DNA from: Verrucomicrobiota bacterium
Lineage (GTDB): Bacteria; Verrucomicrobiota; Verrucomicrobiia; Chthoniobacterales; UBA10450
DNA length: 43,232 bases
Assembly: GCA_003218885.1 (NCBI GenBank)
Contig: QHOV01000155.1
Coordinates: forward strand, 1-43,232
Reading direction: 5' to 3'
The notes below the pieces were generated by a model, which made no database searches, was not told the origin of the DNA, and was given only the letters and a program-made list of their open reading frames with translations. Positions 26,292 to 36,095 of this stretch are shown piece after piece; within the stretch, counting starts at the first letter, position 1; each line of letters starts with the position of its first letter. The translations under genes and the position numbers were made by a program.

Positions 26292-27383
26292 ATGTTTGTC
26301 GATCGGATCAAAGTTTTCGTACAAGCGGGAAAGGGCGGGCGCGGGTGCGTCAGTTTTCGGCGGGAGAAGTTTGTGCCGAAAGGCGGGCCTGATGGCGGCG
26401 ATGGCGGACGCGGCGGCGACGTGATCCTACTAGCAGATCGGCATGTCGATAATCTCACCAATCTTTTCTACGAGCCGATCATTAGAGCAAAAAACGGCGA
26501 GCATGGGAAGGGAAAGAAAATGACAGGAAGCGCCGGAGCCGACAAAGTCGTGAAAGTTCCGGCAGGCACAGTCGTTTATGCGGCAGAAGGACCTGAACGC
26601 TCAACGTTCAACGTTCAACGTTCGACGTCCAGTGCAGAACAATTGGCCATTGGCAATCGGCAATTGGCAATTCCAATTGTGGATATCATCCGTGATGGGC
26701 AGGAATTTGTGCTTTGTCGCGGCGGAGCAGGGGGCAAGGGCAATGTGCACTTCAAAAGCTCGCGCAACCGCGCGCCGCGCCAATACACGGAGGGCGAAGA
26801 AGGTGAGGAAGGATATTTCCTGCTCGAACTACGAACGATTGCGGACGCGGGATTGGTTGGTTATCCGAATGCTGGCAAATCGACGCTATTGCGGAAAATC
26901 TCGGCTGCCCGACCGAAGGTTGCGGCATATCCGTTCACCACTTTGCATCCGATCGTCGGCGTGATTGAATTTCCAGGTTACCGGCGGGCCACCATTGCAG
27001 ATATTCCAGGCTTGATCGAAGGAGCGCACCGAGGGCTTGGTCTTGGCCACGAATTTTTGCGCCACATCACACGCTGCCGCATTTTAGTATTCGTGATCGA
27101 TGTCGCCGGAAGCGAAGGACGCAATCCGGTGGAAGACTTGCAGAATCTTCGACGGGAAATTGGTCTTTATGATCCGGCGCTTTCATCGCGACCATGGCTG
27201 GTTGTTGCCAACAAGATGGATTTGCCGGATGCGAAGAAAAACCTGGAAGCGGTGCAAGAGAGGTTCCCGAGGACGAAAATCATTCCGACGTCAGCAGCAA
27301 ATGGAGAGGGAATGGATGCATTAAAGGAAGCGCTCGCAGCGAGGACGACAAACGATAAAGATATTGTTTCCGCGGGAATTTGA
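26292..27383 (+). CDS. obgE: GTPase ObgE/CgtA with repeat-encoded insert
   Basis: Essential GTPase of ribosome assembly. The 363 residues have the glycine-rich Obg domain (1-150: KGGRGCVSFRREKFVPKGGP), the G domain GYPNAGKST, then TTLHPIVGV, DIPGLIEGA and NKMDLP, ending at the G domain. Residues 101-128 are foreign to the family: they follow GTVVYAAEG and precede DIIRDGQEFV, where relatives have about 8 residues. They are coded by two runs of heptanucleotide repeats. The frame and all motifs survive, so function is probably kept. The ATG at 26292 gives MFVDRIKVFVQAG, the normal start. Confidence 0.94.
   Translation: MFVDRIKVFVQAGKGGRGCVSFRREKFVPKGGPDGGDGGRGGDVILLADRHVDNLTNLFYEPIIRAKNGEHGKGKKMTGSAGADKVVKVPAGTVVYAAEGPERSTFNVQRSTSSAEQLAIGNRQLAIPIVDIIRDGQEFVLCRGGAGGKGNVHFKSSRNRAPRQYTEGEEGEEGYFLLELRTIADAGLVGYPNAGKSTLLRKISAARPKVAAYPFTTLHPIVGVIEFPGYRRATIADIPGLIEGAHRGLGLGHEFLRHITRCRILVFVIDVAGSEGRNPVEDLQNLRREIGLYDPALSSRPWLVVANKMDLPDAKKNLEAVQERFPRTKIIPTSAANGEGMDALKEALAARTTNDKDIVSAGI
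26594..26675. repeat. Two heptanucleotide repeat tracts inside obgE
   Basis: 26594-26628 holds five units of the TCAACGT type, three identical. 26641-26675 holds five units of an AATTGGC type. Together they code residues about 101-128 of ObgE, including NVQRSTS and AIGNRQLAI. The first tract matches the tract in cysN. Confidence 0.85.
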
Positions 27384-27384
27384 G

Positions 27385-28647
27385 ATGGACAACTCTAGAA
27401 TCCCAGCGAAACTGGGCGCTATGGGCAGACGGGTTGTGGCTAGCTATTGCTCCAGCTTTCTTAAGCCGGAGATGTTGCACATTTACCGGCAGGTAAAAGC
27501 GCTGCGTGGCGTCGATACCTTCGTCGTCACCAAAGAGGTTCAGAATGCAGGGCGGTTTCCGTTTGAGGATATTGAAATCATTCCAAAGCGACGCACCAAT
27601 CTGCTGGTGCATGGCTGGCTGAAGTTCGTGGCACGGCGGCCCCCCATTGTCTATCGAGGCGAGTATCAGACTCTCGACTCATTGCTGGAGCGGCACGCCG
27701 CCGATCTTATGCATATTTATTTTGGCCATACCGGTGTGCACTTGCTTCCTTTCATTGAGCAGTGGGACAAACCGTGCGTGGTATCCTTTCATGGCGCGGA
27801 CGTCGCGCACAAACCCGAGATCAAAGATTATCCGGGGAAATTGCGTCGTCTTTTTAATGCAGTCCCGCTTGTCTTCGCGCGTTCCCAATCGCTGGCTGAC
27901 CGGCTGACCCATTTGGGCTGTCCGCCGGAAAAGCTGCGCATCAATCGCACTGGGATCCCGCTAAGTGAATTTCCACTCGTGGATAGAGAGCCGCCGCGAA
28001 ATGGCAAATGGAGAGTGGTACAGGCGTGCCGGTTAATTCCGAAGAAAGGCATTGCGACGAGCTTGCGCGCTTTTGCGATTTTTAAGAAAGACAATCCTGG
28101 CGCGGAATTTTTTATCGCTGGCAAAGGACCGTTGCAACCGGAACTGGAAATGCTTGCCGGAGGGCTGGGCATTCTCAGGGATGTACACTTTGTCGGATTT
28201 CTGTCGCAACCGAAGCTCTTGGACCTTTATGCCAGTTCGCATGTGTTTTTGCATCCAAGCGAAATATCTCCAAATCAAGACCAGGAAGGTGTGCCGAACT
28301 CGGTTTTGGAAGCAATGGCAACTGGATTGCCAGTGGTCGCGACACGTCATGGTGGAATTCCGGAAGCGGTTGATCACGGGCGCACCGGGTTTTTGGTCGC
28401 CGAGGAGGATCACGTCGGATTAGCGAATGCCATGCAGCTAATCACAAGCTCGCCCGTCTTGTTAGAGCGAATGGGAGAACGTGCCCACGCTACCGTGATC
28501 GAACGATTCGAACAAGACGCCCAAATCGATCAATTAGAATCGTTCTACGAAGAAGCAATCACGCTAAATGGTGCTGCTGAGTCTGTGACGTCGAAGCCGA
28601 TCGTCAGGATCGCTCCACAGTTCGCAGAGGGCTTGCCGGCGAAATAA
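27385..28647 (+). CDS. GT4 glycosyltransferase
   Basis: A 420-residue family 4 glycosyltransferase, likely acting on an envelope or exopolysaccharide. It has HIYFGHTGVHLLP, VSFHGADVAH, the donor-site CRLIPKKGIATSL, FIAGKGPLQPELE, HPSEISPNQDQEGVPNSVLEAMATGLPVVATRHGGIPEAV and GRTGFLV. It starts 1 base after the obgE stop. MDNSRIPAK may be read through to a later start MGRRVVASYC at 27421, which gives a tighter family fit. Donor and acceptor sugars are not known. Confidence 0.85.
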   Translation: MDNSRIPAKLGAMGRRVVASYCSSFLKPEMLHIYRQVKALRGVDTFVVTKEVQNAGRFPFEDIEIIPKRRTNLLVHGWLKFVARRPPIVYRGEYQTLDSLLERHAADLMHIYFGHTGVHLLPFIEQWDKPCVVSFHGADVAHKPEIKDYPGKLRRLFNAVPLVFARSQSLADRLTHLGCPPEKLRINRTGIPLSEFPLVDREPPRNGKWRVVQACRLIPKKGIATSLRAFAIFKKDNPGAEFFIAGKGPLQPELEMLAGGLGILRDVHFVGFLSQPKLLDLYASSHVFLHPSEISPNQDQEGVPNSVLEAMATGLPVVATRHGGIPEAVDHGRTGFLVAEEDHVGLANAMQLITSSPVLLERMGERAHATVIERFEQDAQIDQLESFYEEAITLNGAAESVTSKPIVRIAPQFAEGLPAK

Positions 28648-28710
28648 GCGCGCGTGTGAGAATTTTGTTTGTCATCCCAGCAAAACGCGCTTTGGTATGC
28701 GCGTTCAAGT

Positions 28711-28809
28711 TGTAGCCGGGGCGGCCTGTCCGCTGTAAACTCGCGATTGCGGGACGAAGGTGGGTGAACCCGGGAGGTTGGCATCACCTCGAGGGTGTCG
28801 GGACTACAG
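28711..28809. repeat. Structured stretch upstream of atpB
   Basis: In the 164-base gap before the atp operon, TGTAG (28711-28715) pairs with CTACA (28804-28808), and an internal hairpin GAGGT/ACCTC with loop TGGCATC is clear. Pairing between the outer parts is imperfect. It may be an old composite TGTAG element or an operon leader; no promoter could be fixed. Confidence 0.4.
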
Positions 28810-28811
28810 CT

Positions 28812-29717
28812 ATGCTCGATAAAATGCGCAATCGTTGTTTTTTATTCCCGTTTTTGACGCTGTTTGGCGGTGTTGCTCTTGCGACATCCGCCATGGCATC
28901 CGAGAGCGAGCCGGCGTTGCCGCTGAAGCCTGCGCCGCTCGTTCAAATCGGAGGGTTCGCGATCACGAACTCGATGTTGGTAACGTGGTTCGTCGCAGCA
29001 GCAATCATCATTTTCGCTCAAGTAGCGACCCGTAACATCAGGGCGATTCCTACCGGTATTCAGAATTTTTGGGAGTGGCTGGTTGAAAGCCTCTACAATT
29101 TTCTCGAAGGAATCATTGGGCGCGAACTTGTGAGCAAAACGTTTTGGTTTTTCGCCACGATTTTTATTTTCATTCTGTTTGTAAACTGGTTCGGCCTCAT
29201 TCCCGGCGTGGGAACAATTGGCTGGGGCCATACAGATCCGGCGAGCGGTGTGTTCCATATCGATCGCCCATTACTGCGAGGCGGCAACGCCGACCTGAAC
29301 ATGACCACGGCAATGGCGGCCGTTTTCTTCGTGCTCTGGTTTGTTTGGGCAATTCAAGCTCAGGGAGTCGGTGGATTTTTAAAACATTTGTTTGCCCCGA
29401 AAGGCGAGACTTCCGGAATCTTGAAGATATTGATGCTCTTCATTTTCTTTGCGGTTGGCTGGCTCGAGGTCATTTCGATTTTGTTCCGTCCAATTGCGCT
29501 TAGCTTTCGATTGTTCGGAAATATTTATGCCGGCGAAAGCATGTTGGAAACGCTGTCGAGCATGATGCCAGCGCTCGCCTGGTTAATCCCGATCCCCTTT
29601 TACTTTCTGGAGGTGTTGGTGGGATTTGTGCAAGCGCTGGTTTTTATGTTGCTGACGGCGGTGTTCACACTGCTGATCGCGCAACACGGCCCTGGTCCTG
29701 AGGGCGAGCATACGTAA
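28812..29717 (+). CDS. atpB: F-type ATP synthase subunit a
   Basis: Membrane subunit forming the proton half-channels. The 301 residues have an N-terminal signal-like helix, several membrane helices, and the key arginine in SFRLFGNIYAGESML (helix 4), with FYFLEVLVGFVQALVFMLLTAVF at the end. All conserved parts are present. The ATG at 28812 (MLDKMRNRC) was preferred to an upstream frame beginning in the structured leader. It is the first gene of atpBEFHAGDC, with normal gene order and no atpI visible. Confidence 0.95.
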   Translation: MLDKMRNRCFLFPFLTLFGGVALATSAMASESEPALPLKPAPLVQIGGFAITNSMLVTWFVAAAIIIFAQVATRNIRAIPTGIQNFWEWLVESLYNFLEGIIGRELVSKTFWFFATIFIFILFVNWFGLIPGVGTIGWGHTDPASGVFHIDRPLLRGGNADLNMTTAMAAVFFVLWFVWAIQAQGVGGFLKHLFAPKGETSGILKILMLFIFFAVGWLEVISILFRPIALSFRLFGNIYAGESMLETLSSMMPALAWLIPIPFYFLEVLVGFVQALVFMLLTAVFTLLIAQHGPGPEGEHT

Positions 29718-29768
29718 ATTTTTAGGCGATCTCACGACGAGCTCGCCAAACTAACTAAGGAAATAACT

Positions 29769-29984
29769 ATGATACTACCACTACTTGCAGAAATGACAGG
29801 AAGCATTCACGTCGGCCTCGCCGCGATGGGCGTAGGTATCGGGATCGGTCTTACGGGCTTGGGAATGACGACCGCAGTTGGGCGTAACCCAGGAGCTTTC
29901 ACTCCGGTTATTGTCCACGGAATTCTCGCGATCGCATTAACAGAAGCGATTGTGTTTTACGCGCTCTTCCTCCTTGCCCATTAA
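29769..29984 (+). CDS. atpE: F-type ATP synthase subunit c
   Basis: A 71-residue hairpin that forms the rotor ring. Helix 1 has the packing glycines G21-V-G-I-G-I-G27, the loop has RNP at 39-41, and the ion-binding carboxylate is Glu59 in ALTEAIVFY. Residue 60 is Ala, not Ser or Thr, and helix 1 lacks the glutamine of sodium-type rings, so proton coupling is inferred. A ribosome site AAGGA stands seven bases before the ATG. Confidence 0.95.
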   Translation: MILPLLAEMTGSIHVGLAAMGVGIGIGLTGLGMTTAVGRNPGAFTPVIVHGILAIALTEAIVFYALFLLAH

Positions 29985-30029
29985 AAGCACGACGTGCCAG
30001 CCAATGTCTGCGCGCCTGATACCTCAGTT

Positions 30030-30575
30030 ATGAGCGTGATGATTCTGGCAGCCAGCGAAAGCTTGGCCGACACGGTGCGGCAAACCGCTGATACCTTTGG
30101 TTGGACGCCGCAGATGTTTTTTTCGCAGGTGGTCAGCTTTGTCATCATGGCGCTCCTTTTACGGCGCTTCGCCTACAAACCCATCCTTGCAGTGCTCGAA
30201 GAACGCCGGCGCGCAATCGAGGAGGGGCAGCTTAATGCTGAGAAAATCAAAAAGGAGCTCGCAGAGGCCGAGAAGCGTTACCAGGAAATTGTCGCGAAAG
30301 CGAACGCCGATGCGCAAAAGATGATCGACGAAGCACGCGAAAGCGCCGCACACTTGTCCGAACGCAAGCAACAGGAGGCGATCGCGGCAGCCGAGCAGAT
30401 CATTGCCAAAGCGCGTGAGGCCGCAGCGATTGAGCACGACCGCACAATGGAATCTTTGAAGCGCGAGTTAGGGCGCCTAGTGGTTCAGACGACCGCAAAA
30501 GTCACTGAGAAGGTGTTGACGCCGGAAGATCAACGGCGCTTACAGGAAGAAGCAGCGCGCCAACTAGCCGGATGA
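30030..30575 (+). CDS. atpF: F-type ATP synthase subunit b
   Basis: Peripheral stalk subunit. The 181 residues have one membrane helix (about residues 26-45, QMFFSQVVSFVIMALLLRRF) then a long charged coiled coil with the heptad-like AEKRYQEIVAKANADAQKMI. The ATG at 30030 was chosen over a GTG at 29994; a third candidate is the ATG at 30039. Its stop overlaps the atpH start as ATGA. Confidence 0.92.
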   Translation: MSVMILAASESLADTVRQTADTFGWTPQMFFSQVVSFVIMALLLRRFAYKPILAVLEERRRAIEEGQLNAEKIKKELAEAEKRYQEIVAKANADAQKMIDEARESAAHLSERKQQEAIAAAEQIIAKAREAAAIEHDRTMESLKRELGRLVVQTTAKVTEKVLTPEDQRRLQEEAARQLAG

Positions 30576-30964
30576 AGATCAACAAGGAAATTCGCCAGCT
30601 CTCGCGGAAGATGCTTCAAGCAAGTTTCACCGACGGTCAGCTTGACCCTGGCAGGATCGCGTCACTGGTCGATTCGCTTCTCGCAAAAAACCCGCGCCAT
30701 TACGTTGACATTCTGAAGAACTATAAGCGTTTGCTCCGGCTCGAACTGGAAAAACGCCGCGCCACAATTGAAACCGCGAACGAGGTGGATCCCGCCATAC
30801 GTTCAGAGATTGTGGCCAATCTGAAAAAGAAATACGGCAACGACCTCGCGACGGAGTTCCACGTTGATTCTCAGCTTCTTGGCGGAATGCGTATCCGCGT
30901 CGGCAGCGATGTCTGGGACGGAAGCGTACGCAACCGGCTGGAACGCCTTCAACACGAACTTTAA
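30572..30964 (+). CDS. atpH: F-type ATP synthase subunit delta, short form
   Basis: Links F1 to the b stalk. Only 130 residues against the usual 175-180: the C-terminal portion (LKKKYGNDLATEFHVDSQLLGGMRIRVGSDVWDGSVRNRLERL) is conserved, but the N-terminal six-helix domain is reduced to about 75 residues. There is no sign of a break in frame, and I recall similar short forms in Verrucomicrobiota. It overlaps atpF by four bases. Confidence 0.85.
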   Translation: MKINKEIRQLSRKMLQASFTDGQLDPGRIASLVDSLLAKNPRHYVDILKNYKRLLRLELEKRRATIETANEVDPAIRSEIVANLKKKYGNDLATEFHVDSQLLGGMRIRVGSDVWDGSVRNRLERLQHEL

Positions 30965-30979
30965 TCAAAATCTAAAACC

Positions 30980-32404
30980 ATGAGCAGCATACTCGAAGAG
31001 ATCGAATCAAAAATTGAAGGGCTGAAAACATCGACGACGAAAAGCAACGTGGGCGTTGTACATGAAACAGGCGATGGGGTCGCGCGTATTGAAGGCCTGA
31101 GCGACGTCATGCTAAACGAGATGATCGAATTTCCGAACGGGGTGTTCGGTCTCGCGTTGAACCTCGAAGAAACTGAAGTCGGTGCCATTCTGCTGGGGGA
31201 GACTACGAAGGTCGCAGAAGGAGACGAAGTCCGCACCACCGGTAGATTGTTGCAGGTTCCAGTGGGTAAAGCATTACTGGGGCGCGTCGTTAACACTCTC
31301 GGTCAACCGCTGGATGGAAAAGGTCCAGTTAAGACTGACTCATTTTATCCACTCGAAAAAATTGCACCAGGTGTCATCAAACGCCGCAGCGTGAATCAGC
31401 CGGTGCAGACAGGCATCATGGCCATTGACGCGATGATTCCGATTGGTCGTGGCCAGCGCGAGCTAATCATCGGCGACCGCGCTACCGGCAAGACGACGAT
31501 CGCCATCGACACGATCATCAGCCAGGCGCGCCTGAATAAAGCGGCCGTGGATCAGGGCGACAAGAATTATCGCCCGCTCTACTGCATCTATGTCGCTGTC
31601 GGCCAAAAGAATTCTAACGTGGCGCGTACACTGGCAGTGCTCGAAAAAGAAGGCGCCATGCCTTACACGACAATCATTTCAGCACCGGCCTCGGACACTG
31701 CCACAAACCAGTATCTGGCGCCCTTCGCCGGCGCCGCCGTGGGCGAGTGGTTCATGGATAATGGAATGGATGCGCTGATCGTTCGTTTGCTCGAACGCGC
31801 CGCGCGCATGGCGGATGACTTCGGCGGCGGATCGCTAACAGCATTGCCCATTATCGAAACGCAAGCCGGCGACGTTTCCGCCTATATCCCCACAAACGTG
31901 ATCTCCATCACGGACGGTCAGATTTATCTGGAGACCGATCTGTTTTATCAAGGCGTTCGGCCGGCAATTTCAGTCGGGTTGTCCGTAAGCCGGGTGGGTT
32001 CAGCAGCGCAGATCAAAGCCATCAAGCAGGTGGCCGGTAAGGTGAAGCTCGATCTGGCGCAATTTCGCGAGCTGGCGGCCTTCGCTCAGTTTGGTTCCGA
32101 TTTGGACGCGGCAACGAGAGCGCGACTCGATCGGGGTCAACGCATTGTCGAGCTTTTTAAACAAAAACAGTACAACCCGATTTCGGTGGAAGAACAGGTG
32201 GCCGTGATGTGGGCGATGCAAAATGGATATATCGATCCTGTTCCAGTGGAGCGGGTCAAGGAATATCAGCTAAAGCTTCAGGATTGGCTGCAAACCCGGA
32301 AAGAAGGATTGCTTCGAGGGATTCGTGAGAAAAAGCAACTCGATAAAGACCTTGAGTCGCAGTTGAAAGCAGCGCTGGACGAATTCAAGACCACGTGGCG
32401 ATGA
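30980..32404 (+). CDS. atpA: F-type ATP synthase subunit alpha with 36-residue internal deletion
   Basis: Non-catalytic nucleotide-binding F1 subunit. 474 residues; relatives have about 505. Walker [10 protein letters not shown] (about 166-174), the [23 protein letters not shown] block and the arginine finger in [10 protein letters not shown] are present. At residues 264-271 DALIV passes directly to RLLERAA, while the family has 36 further residues here, beginning YDDLSKQ and ending DVFYLHS, almost invariant in all bacteria. The lost part contains the Walker B aspartate. The deletion is in frame (junction near 31783). As written, assembly into a working F1 is doubtful. Confidence 0.93.
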   Translation: MSSILEEIESKIEGLKTSTTKSNVGVVHETGDGVARIEGLSDVMLNEMIEFPNGVFGLALNLEETEVGAILLGETTKVAEGDEVRTTGRLLQVPVGKALLGRVVNTLGQPLDGKGPVKTDSFYPLEKIAPGVIKRRSVNQPVQTGIMAIDAMIPIGRGQRELIIGDRATGKTTIAIDTIISQARLNKAAVDQGDKNYRPLYCIYVAVGQKNSNVARTLAVLEKEGAMPYTTIISAPASDTATNQYLAPFAGAAVGEWFMDNGMDALIVRLLERAARMADDFGGGSLTALPIIETQAGDVSAYIPTNVISITDGQIYLETDLFYQGVRPAISVGLSVSRVGSAAQIKAIKQVAGKVKLDLAQFRELAAFAQFGSDLDAATRARLDRGQRIVELFKQKQYNPISVEEQVAVMWAMQNGYIDPVPVERVKEYQLKLQDWLQTRKEGLLRGIREKKQLDKDLESQLKAALDEFKTTWR

Positions 32405-32449
32405 AATGCCGCCACTTTGTACGACGCAATTTGTGATCTGTAAGTTGTA

Positions 32450-33325
32450 ATGGCAAACACGCAGGACATACGGCGCCGGATCAAATCGATTCGGAACACG
32501 GCGCAGATCACGAAGGCAATGCAAATGGTGGCTGCCTCGAAGATGCGCAGAGCGCAGCAGCATGCACTCGCCGGCCGACCTTATGCCGCGTTGATGAACA
32601 AGGTGTTTGTCTCGTTGCAAAAACGGACCGACCCGACACTGCATCCGCTGTTGGAAATCCGGCCAGTGCAGAAGGAACTGGTTTTGATCATCAGCACCGA
32701 CAAGGGGCTATGCGGCGCGCTCAATACGAATTTGTTCCGCGAGGCGGCGAACTTTGACCAGGCCGACACAGCTTTTGTGGTTACTGGAAAGAAGGCTCGA
32801 CAATTCGTCGTGCGCACAAAACGCGAATTGCTCGCCGATTTTGAACTTAAGGATTCCCCCAGTTTTATTGAGACGAAGCCGCTCTCGAAATTTTGCGCGG
32901 AAAAATTCCTCAGCCGCGAGGTGGACAAAGTCTCGGTGCTCTACACGCATTTTATCAATACGATCAATCAGCGCTCGGTCGTGCAGACGCTTCTGCCGAT
33001 CAGCAGCTTTGATCTGGGTAAACGCGAATCGGATGGAGAGGCGAAGGAAGGTGTCGATCCAATGCTAGGCTACCTGTTTGAACCGAACGCAGAAACGGTG
33101 CTGGACATGATGCTGCCCTACTATCTGCAGTATGAGGTTTTCCAGATGATCCTCGATGCACGCGCGTCGGAGCACAGCGCGCGCATGGTGGCGATGAAAA
33201 ACGCTACCGATAATGCGAACGAGTTCATCAAGGATCTTACGCTGGAATACAACAAGATGCGTCAGGCCGGCATCACAACCGAGTTGCTCGAGATCGCCAC
33301 GGCGCAAATGGCGCTCGGTGGCTAA
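32450..33325 (+). CDS. atpG: F-type ATP synthase subunit gamma
   Basis: Central rotor shaft. The 291 residues start MANTQDIRRRIKSIRNTAQITKAMQMVAASKMR, the conserved N-terminal coiled coil, and include STDKGLCGALNTN, and at the end MKNATDNANEFIKDLTLEYNKMRQAGITTELLEI. The full length and all conserved blocks are present, in contrast to atpA and atpD on either side. Confidence 0.95.
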   Translation: MANTQDIRRRIKSIRNTAQITKAMQMVAASKMRRAQQHALAGRPYAALMNKVFVSLQKRTDPTLHPLLEIRPVQKELVLIISTDKGLCGALNTNLFREAANFDQADTAFVVTGKKARQFVVRTKRELLADFELKDSPSFIETKPLSKFCAEKFLSREVDKVSVLYTHFINTINQRSVVQTLLPISSFDLGKRESDGEAKEGVDPMLGYLFEPNAETVLDMMLPYYLQYEVFQMILDARASEHSARMVAMKNATDNANEFIKDLTLEYNKMRQAGITTELLEIATAQMALGG

Positions 33326-34693
<1,368 letters not shown>

Positions 34694-34698
34694 CGTCC

Positions 34699-35109
34699 AT
34701 GGCCACGCTGAAGCTCGAGATCGTAACGCCTGAGGAAAAAATTTATTCCGAAGACGTGGACATGGTCACGTTGCCCGGCTCGGAGGGTGAGCTCGGCGTG
34801 TATCCCAAACATGTCCCGCTGCTCACTACATTGAAGCCGGGGGAACTGCGCGTCATAAAGAATGGCCACGAAACTGCAATGGCTATCGGTGAGGGCTTTG
34901 TGGAAATTAAAGCGGACGCCGTTTCGGTGTTGACCGACATGGCGCTCGAGTCCGAGAAGATCGACATCGCTGCGGCCGAGGCTGCGGTCGAGCGCGCGAA
35001 AGCGGCGATGAAGGAAGATCATACTGCCGAAGAGGTGGCGGCTATTCAGGCCTCGCTACAAAAAGCGCTCGCCCAGTTGCACGTCAAACGTCGTCGCCAC
35101 CACGGCTAG
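34699..35109 (+). CDS. atpC: F-type ATP synthase subunit epsilon
   Basis: Regulatory rotor subunit. The 136 residues have the N-terminal beta-sandwich MATLKLEIVTPEEKIYSEDV and GELGVYPKHVPLLTTLKPGELRV, then the C-terminal helices with many Ala, Glu and Lys. It starts 5 bases after atpD and ends the operon; a hairpin element follows at once. Confidence 0.94.
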   Translation: MATLKLEIVTPEEKIYSEDVDMVTLPGSEGELGVYPKHVPLLTTLKPGELRVIKNGHETAMAIGEGFVEIKADAVSVLTDMALESEKIDIAAAEAAVERAKAAMKEDHTAEEVAAIQASLQKALAQLHVKRRRHHG

Positions 35110-35113
35110 CAAT

Positions 35114-35179
35114 TGTAGAGGTGCTTGTGTCAAGCGCCTGTTTATTTCAAATTCGGTGCTTGCCACAAGCACCGCTACA
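35114..35179. repeat. TGTAG inverted-repeat element between atpC and lpxI
   Basis: Sixteen-base arms TGTAGAGGTGCTTGTG (35114-35129) and CACAAGCACCGCTACA (35164-35179) pair with a single mismatch across a 34-base middle. A GTGTC loop flanked by GCTT/AAGC is nested in the left arm. It is the largest of the TGTAG elements, may end the atp operon, and supplies the only upstream start codons for lpxI. Confidence 0.8.
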
Positions 35180-35981
35180 GATTCTGGGAATCATCGCCGG
35201 AAATGGCGTGTATCCCCGATTGCTCGCTGACGCAGCGCGAAAAGCTGGCGTCAAGAAAATCGTTGCTGCTGCGTTCACCGGCGAAACCGATCCAGCCCTC
35301 GCGCGACATGTCGATCTGTTCGAATGGATGCATGTCGGTCAACTGAACCGGCTTCTGAAATTTTTCCGTGCGCAAAACATTCATCACGCAATCATGGCCG
35401 GACAGATTGCGCCGAAAAATCTGTTCGATCTGCGCCCGGATTTGAAGGCGCTGCTGTTGCTGGGGAAGGTTAAACAACGCAACGCCGAATCAATTTTCGC
35501 AGCGGTCGCAGATGAACTCGCGAAGATCGACGTCGATCTTCTGCCGGCGACAACATTTCTCGAAGATTCGCTTGCACCGTCAGGCTTGGTTGCAGGAGCG
35601 AAGTTATCCCGCCAGGAAGAAGAGGATGTCGATCTTGGCTGGAAGACTGCGAAGGAAATCGCGCGGCTCGACATAGGCCAGACCGTGATTGTGAAAAATG
35701 GAACTGTTGTTGCGGTGGAAGCATTCGAAGGAACCAACGAGGCGATCAAGCGTGGCGGCGCACTCGCGCGCGAAGGCGCAATCATGATCAAGGTCGCCAA
35801 GCCGAATCAGGACATGCGGTTCGACGTGCCGGTAATTGGCGTAGAAACAATCCGCATCGCTGCCGAAGCACGACTGCGCGTGATCGCTGTCGAAGCGAGA
35901 AAAACTTTACTGCTCGAACGCGATGCGATTACCGACCTGGCCAATCGCTCGCAGATCTCGATTGTTGCTCGGGCCAGTTAG
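35121..35981 (+). CDS. lpxI: UDP-2,3-diacylglucosamine pyrophosphatase LpxI
   Basis: Hydrolyses UDP-diacylglucosamine to lipid X in lipid A synthesis (DUF1009 family). Recognised by ILGIIAGNGVYPRLLADAARKAG, IMAGQIAPKNLFDLRPD, LLPATTFLEDSL, and the end part GTNEAIKRGGAL and FDVPVIGVETI. Family similarity starts near residue 21, but no ATG lies there. The GTG at 35121 and a TTG at 35160 both fall inside the hairpin element, so the real start is uncertain; a rare start codon near 35181 is also possible. Confidence 0.88.
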   Translation: MLVSSACLFQIRCLPQAPLQILGIIAGNGVYPRLLADAARKAGVKKIVAAAFTGETDPALARHVDLFEWMHVGQLNRLLKFFRAQNIHHAIMAGQIAPKNLFDLRPDLKALLLLGKVKQRNAESIFAAVADELAKIDVDLLPATTFLEDSLAPSGLVAGAKLSRQEEEDVDLGWKTAKEIARLDIGQTVIVKNGTVVAVEAFEGTNEAIKRGGALAREGAIMIKVAKPNQDMRFDVPVIGVETIRIAAEARLRVIAVEARKTLLLERDAITDLANRSQISIVARAS

Positions 35982-36095
35982 CCCGCAATACATCGGTCGT
36001 TCCAGCTGATAAGCATCGCTGGCAAGCACGGCCGGATTATTCCTGTCTTGACCGACCTCGTGACCTAGGGATACACAGCGTGACGCGAAGCCGTT

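Noticed and set aside
26594-26675. CRISPR-like array
   Set aside because: Units are 7 bases with no unique spacers and lie inside the obgE frame; no cas genes are nearby.
28648-28811. A known riboswitch or tRNA before atpB
   Set aside because: No cloverleaf, no CCA end and no recognised riboswitch core; only a simple hairpin and short matching ends.
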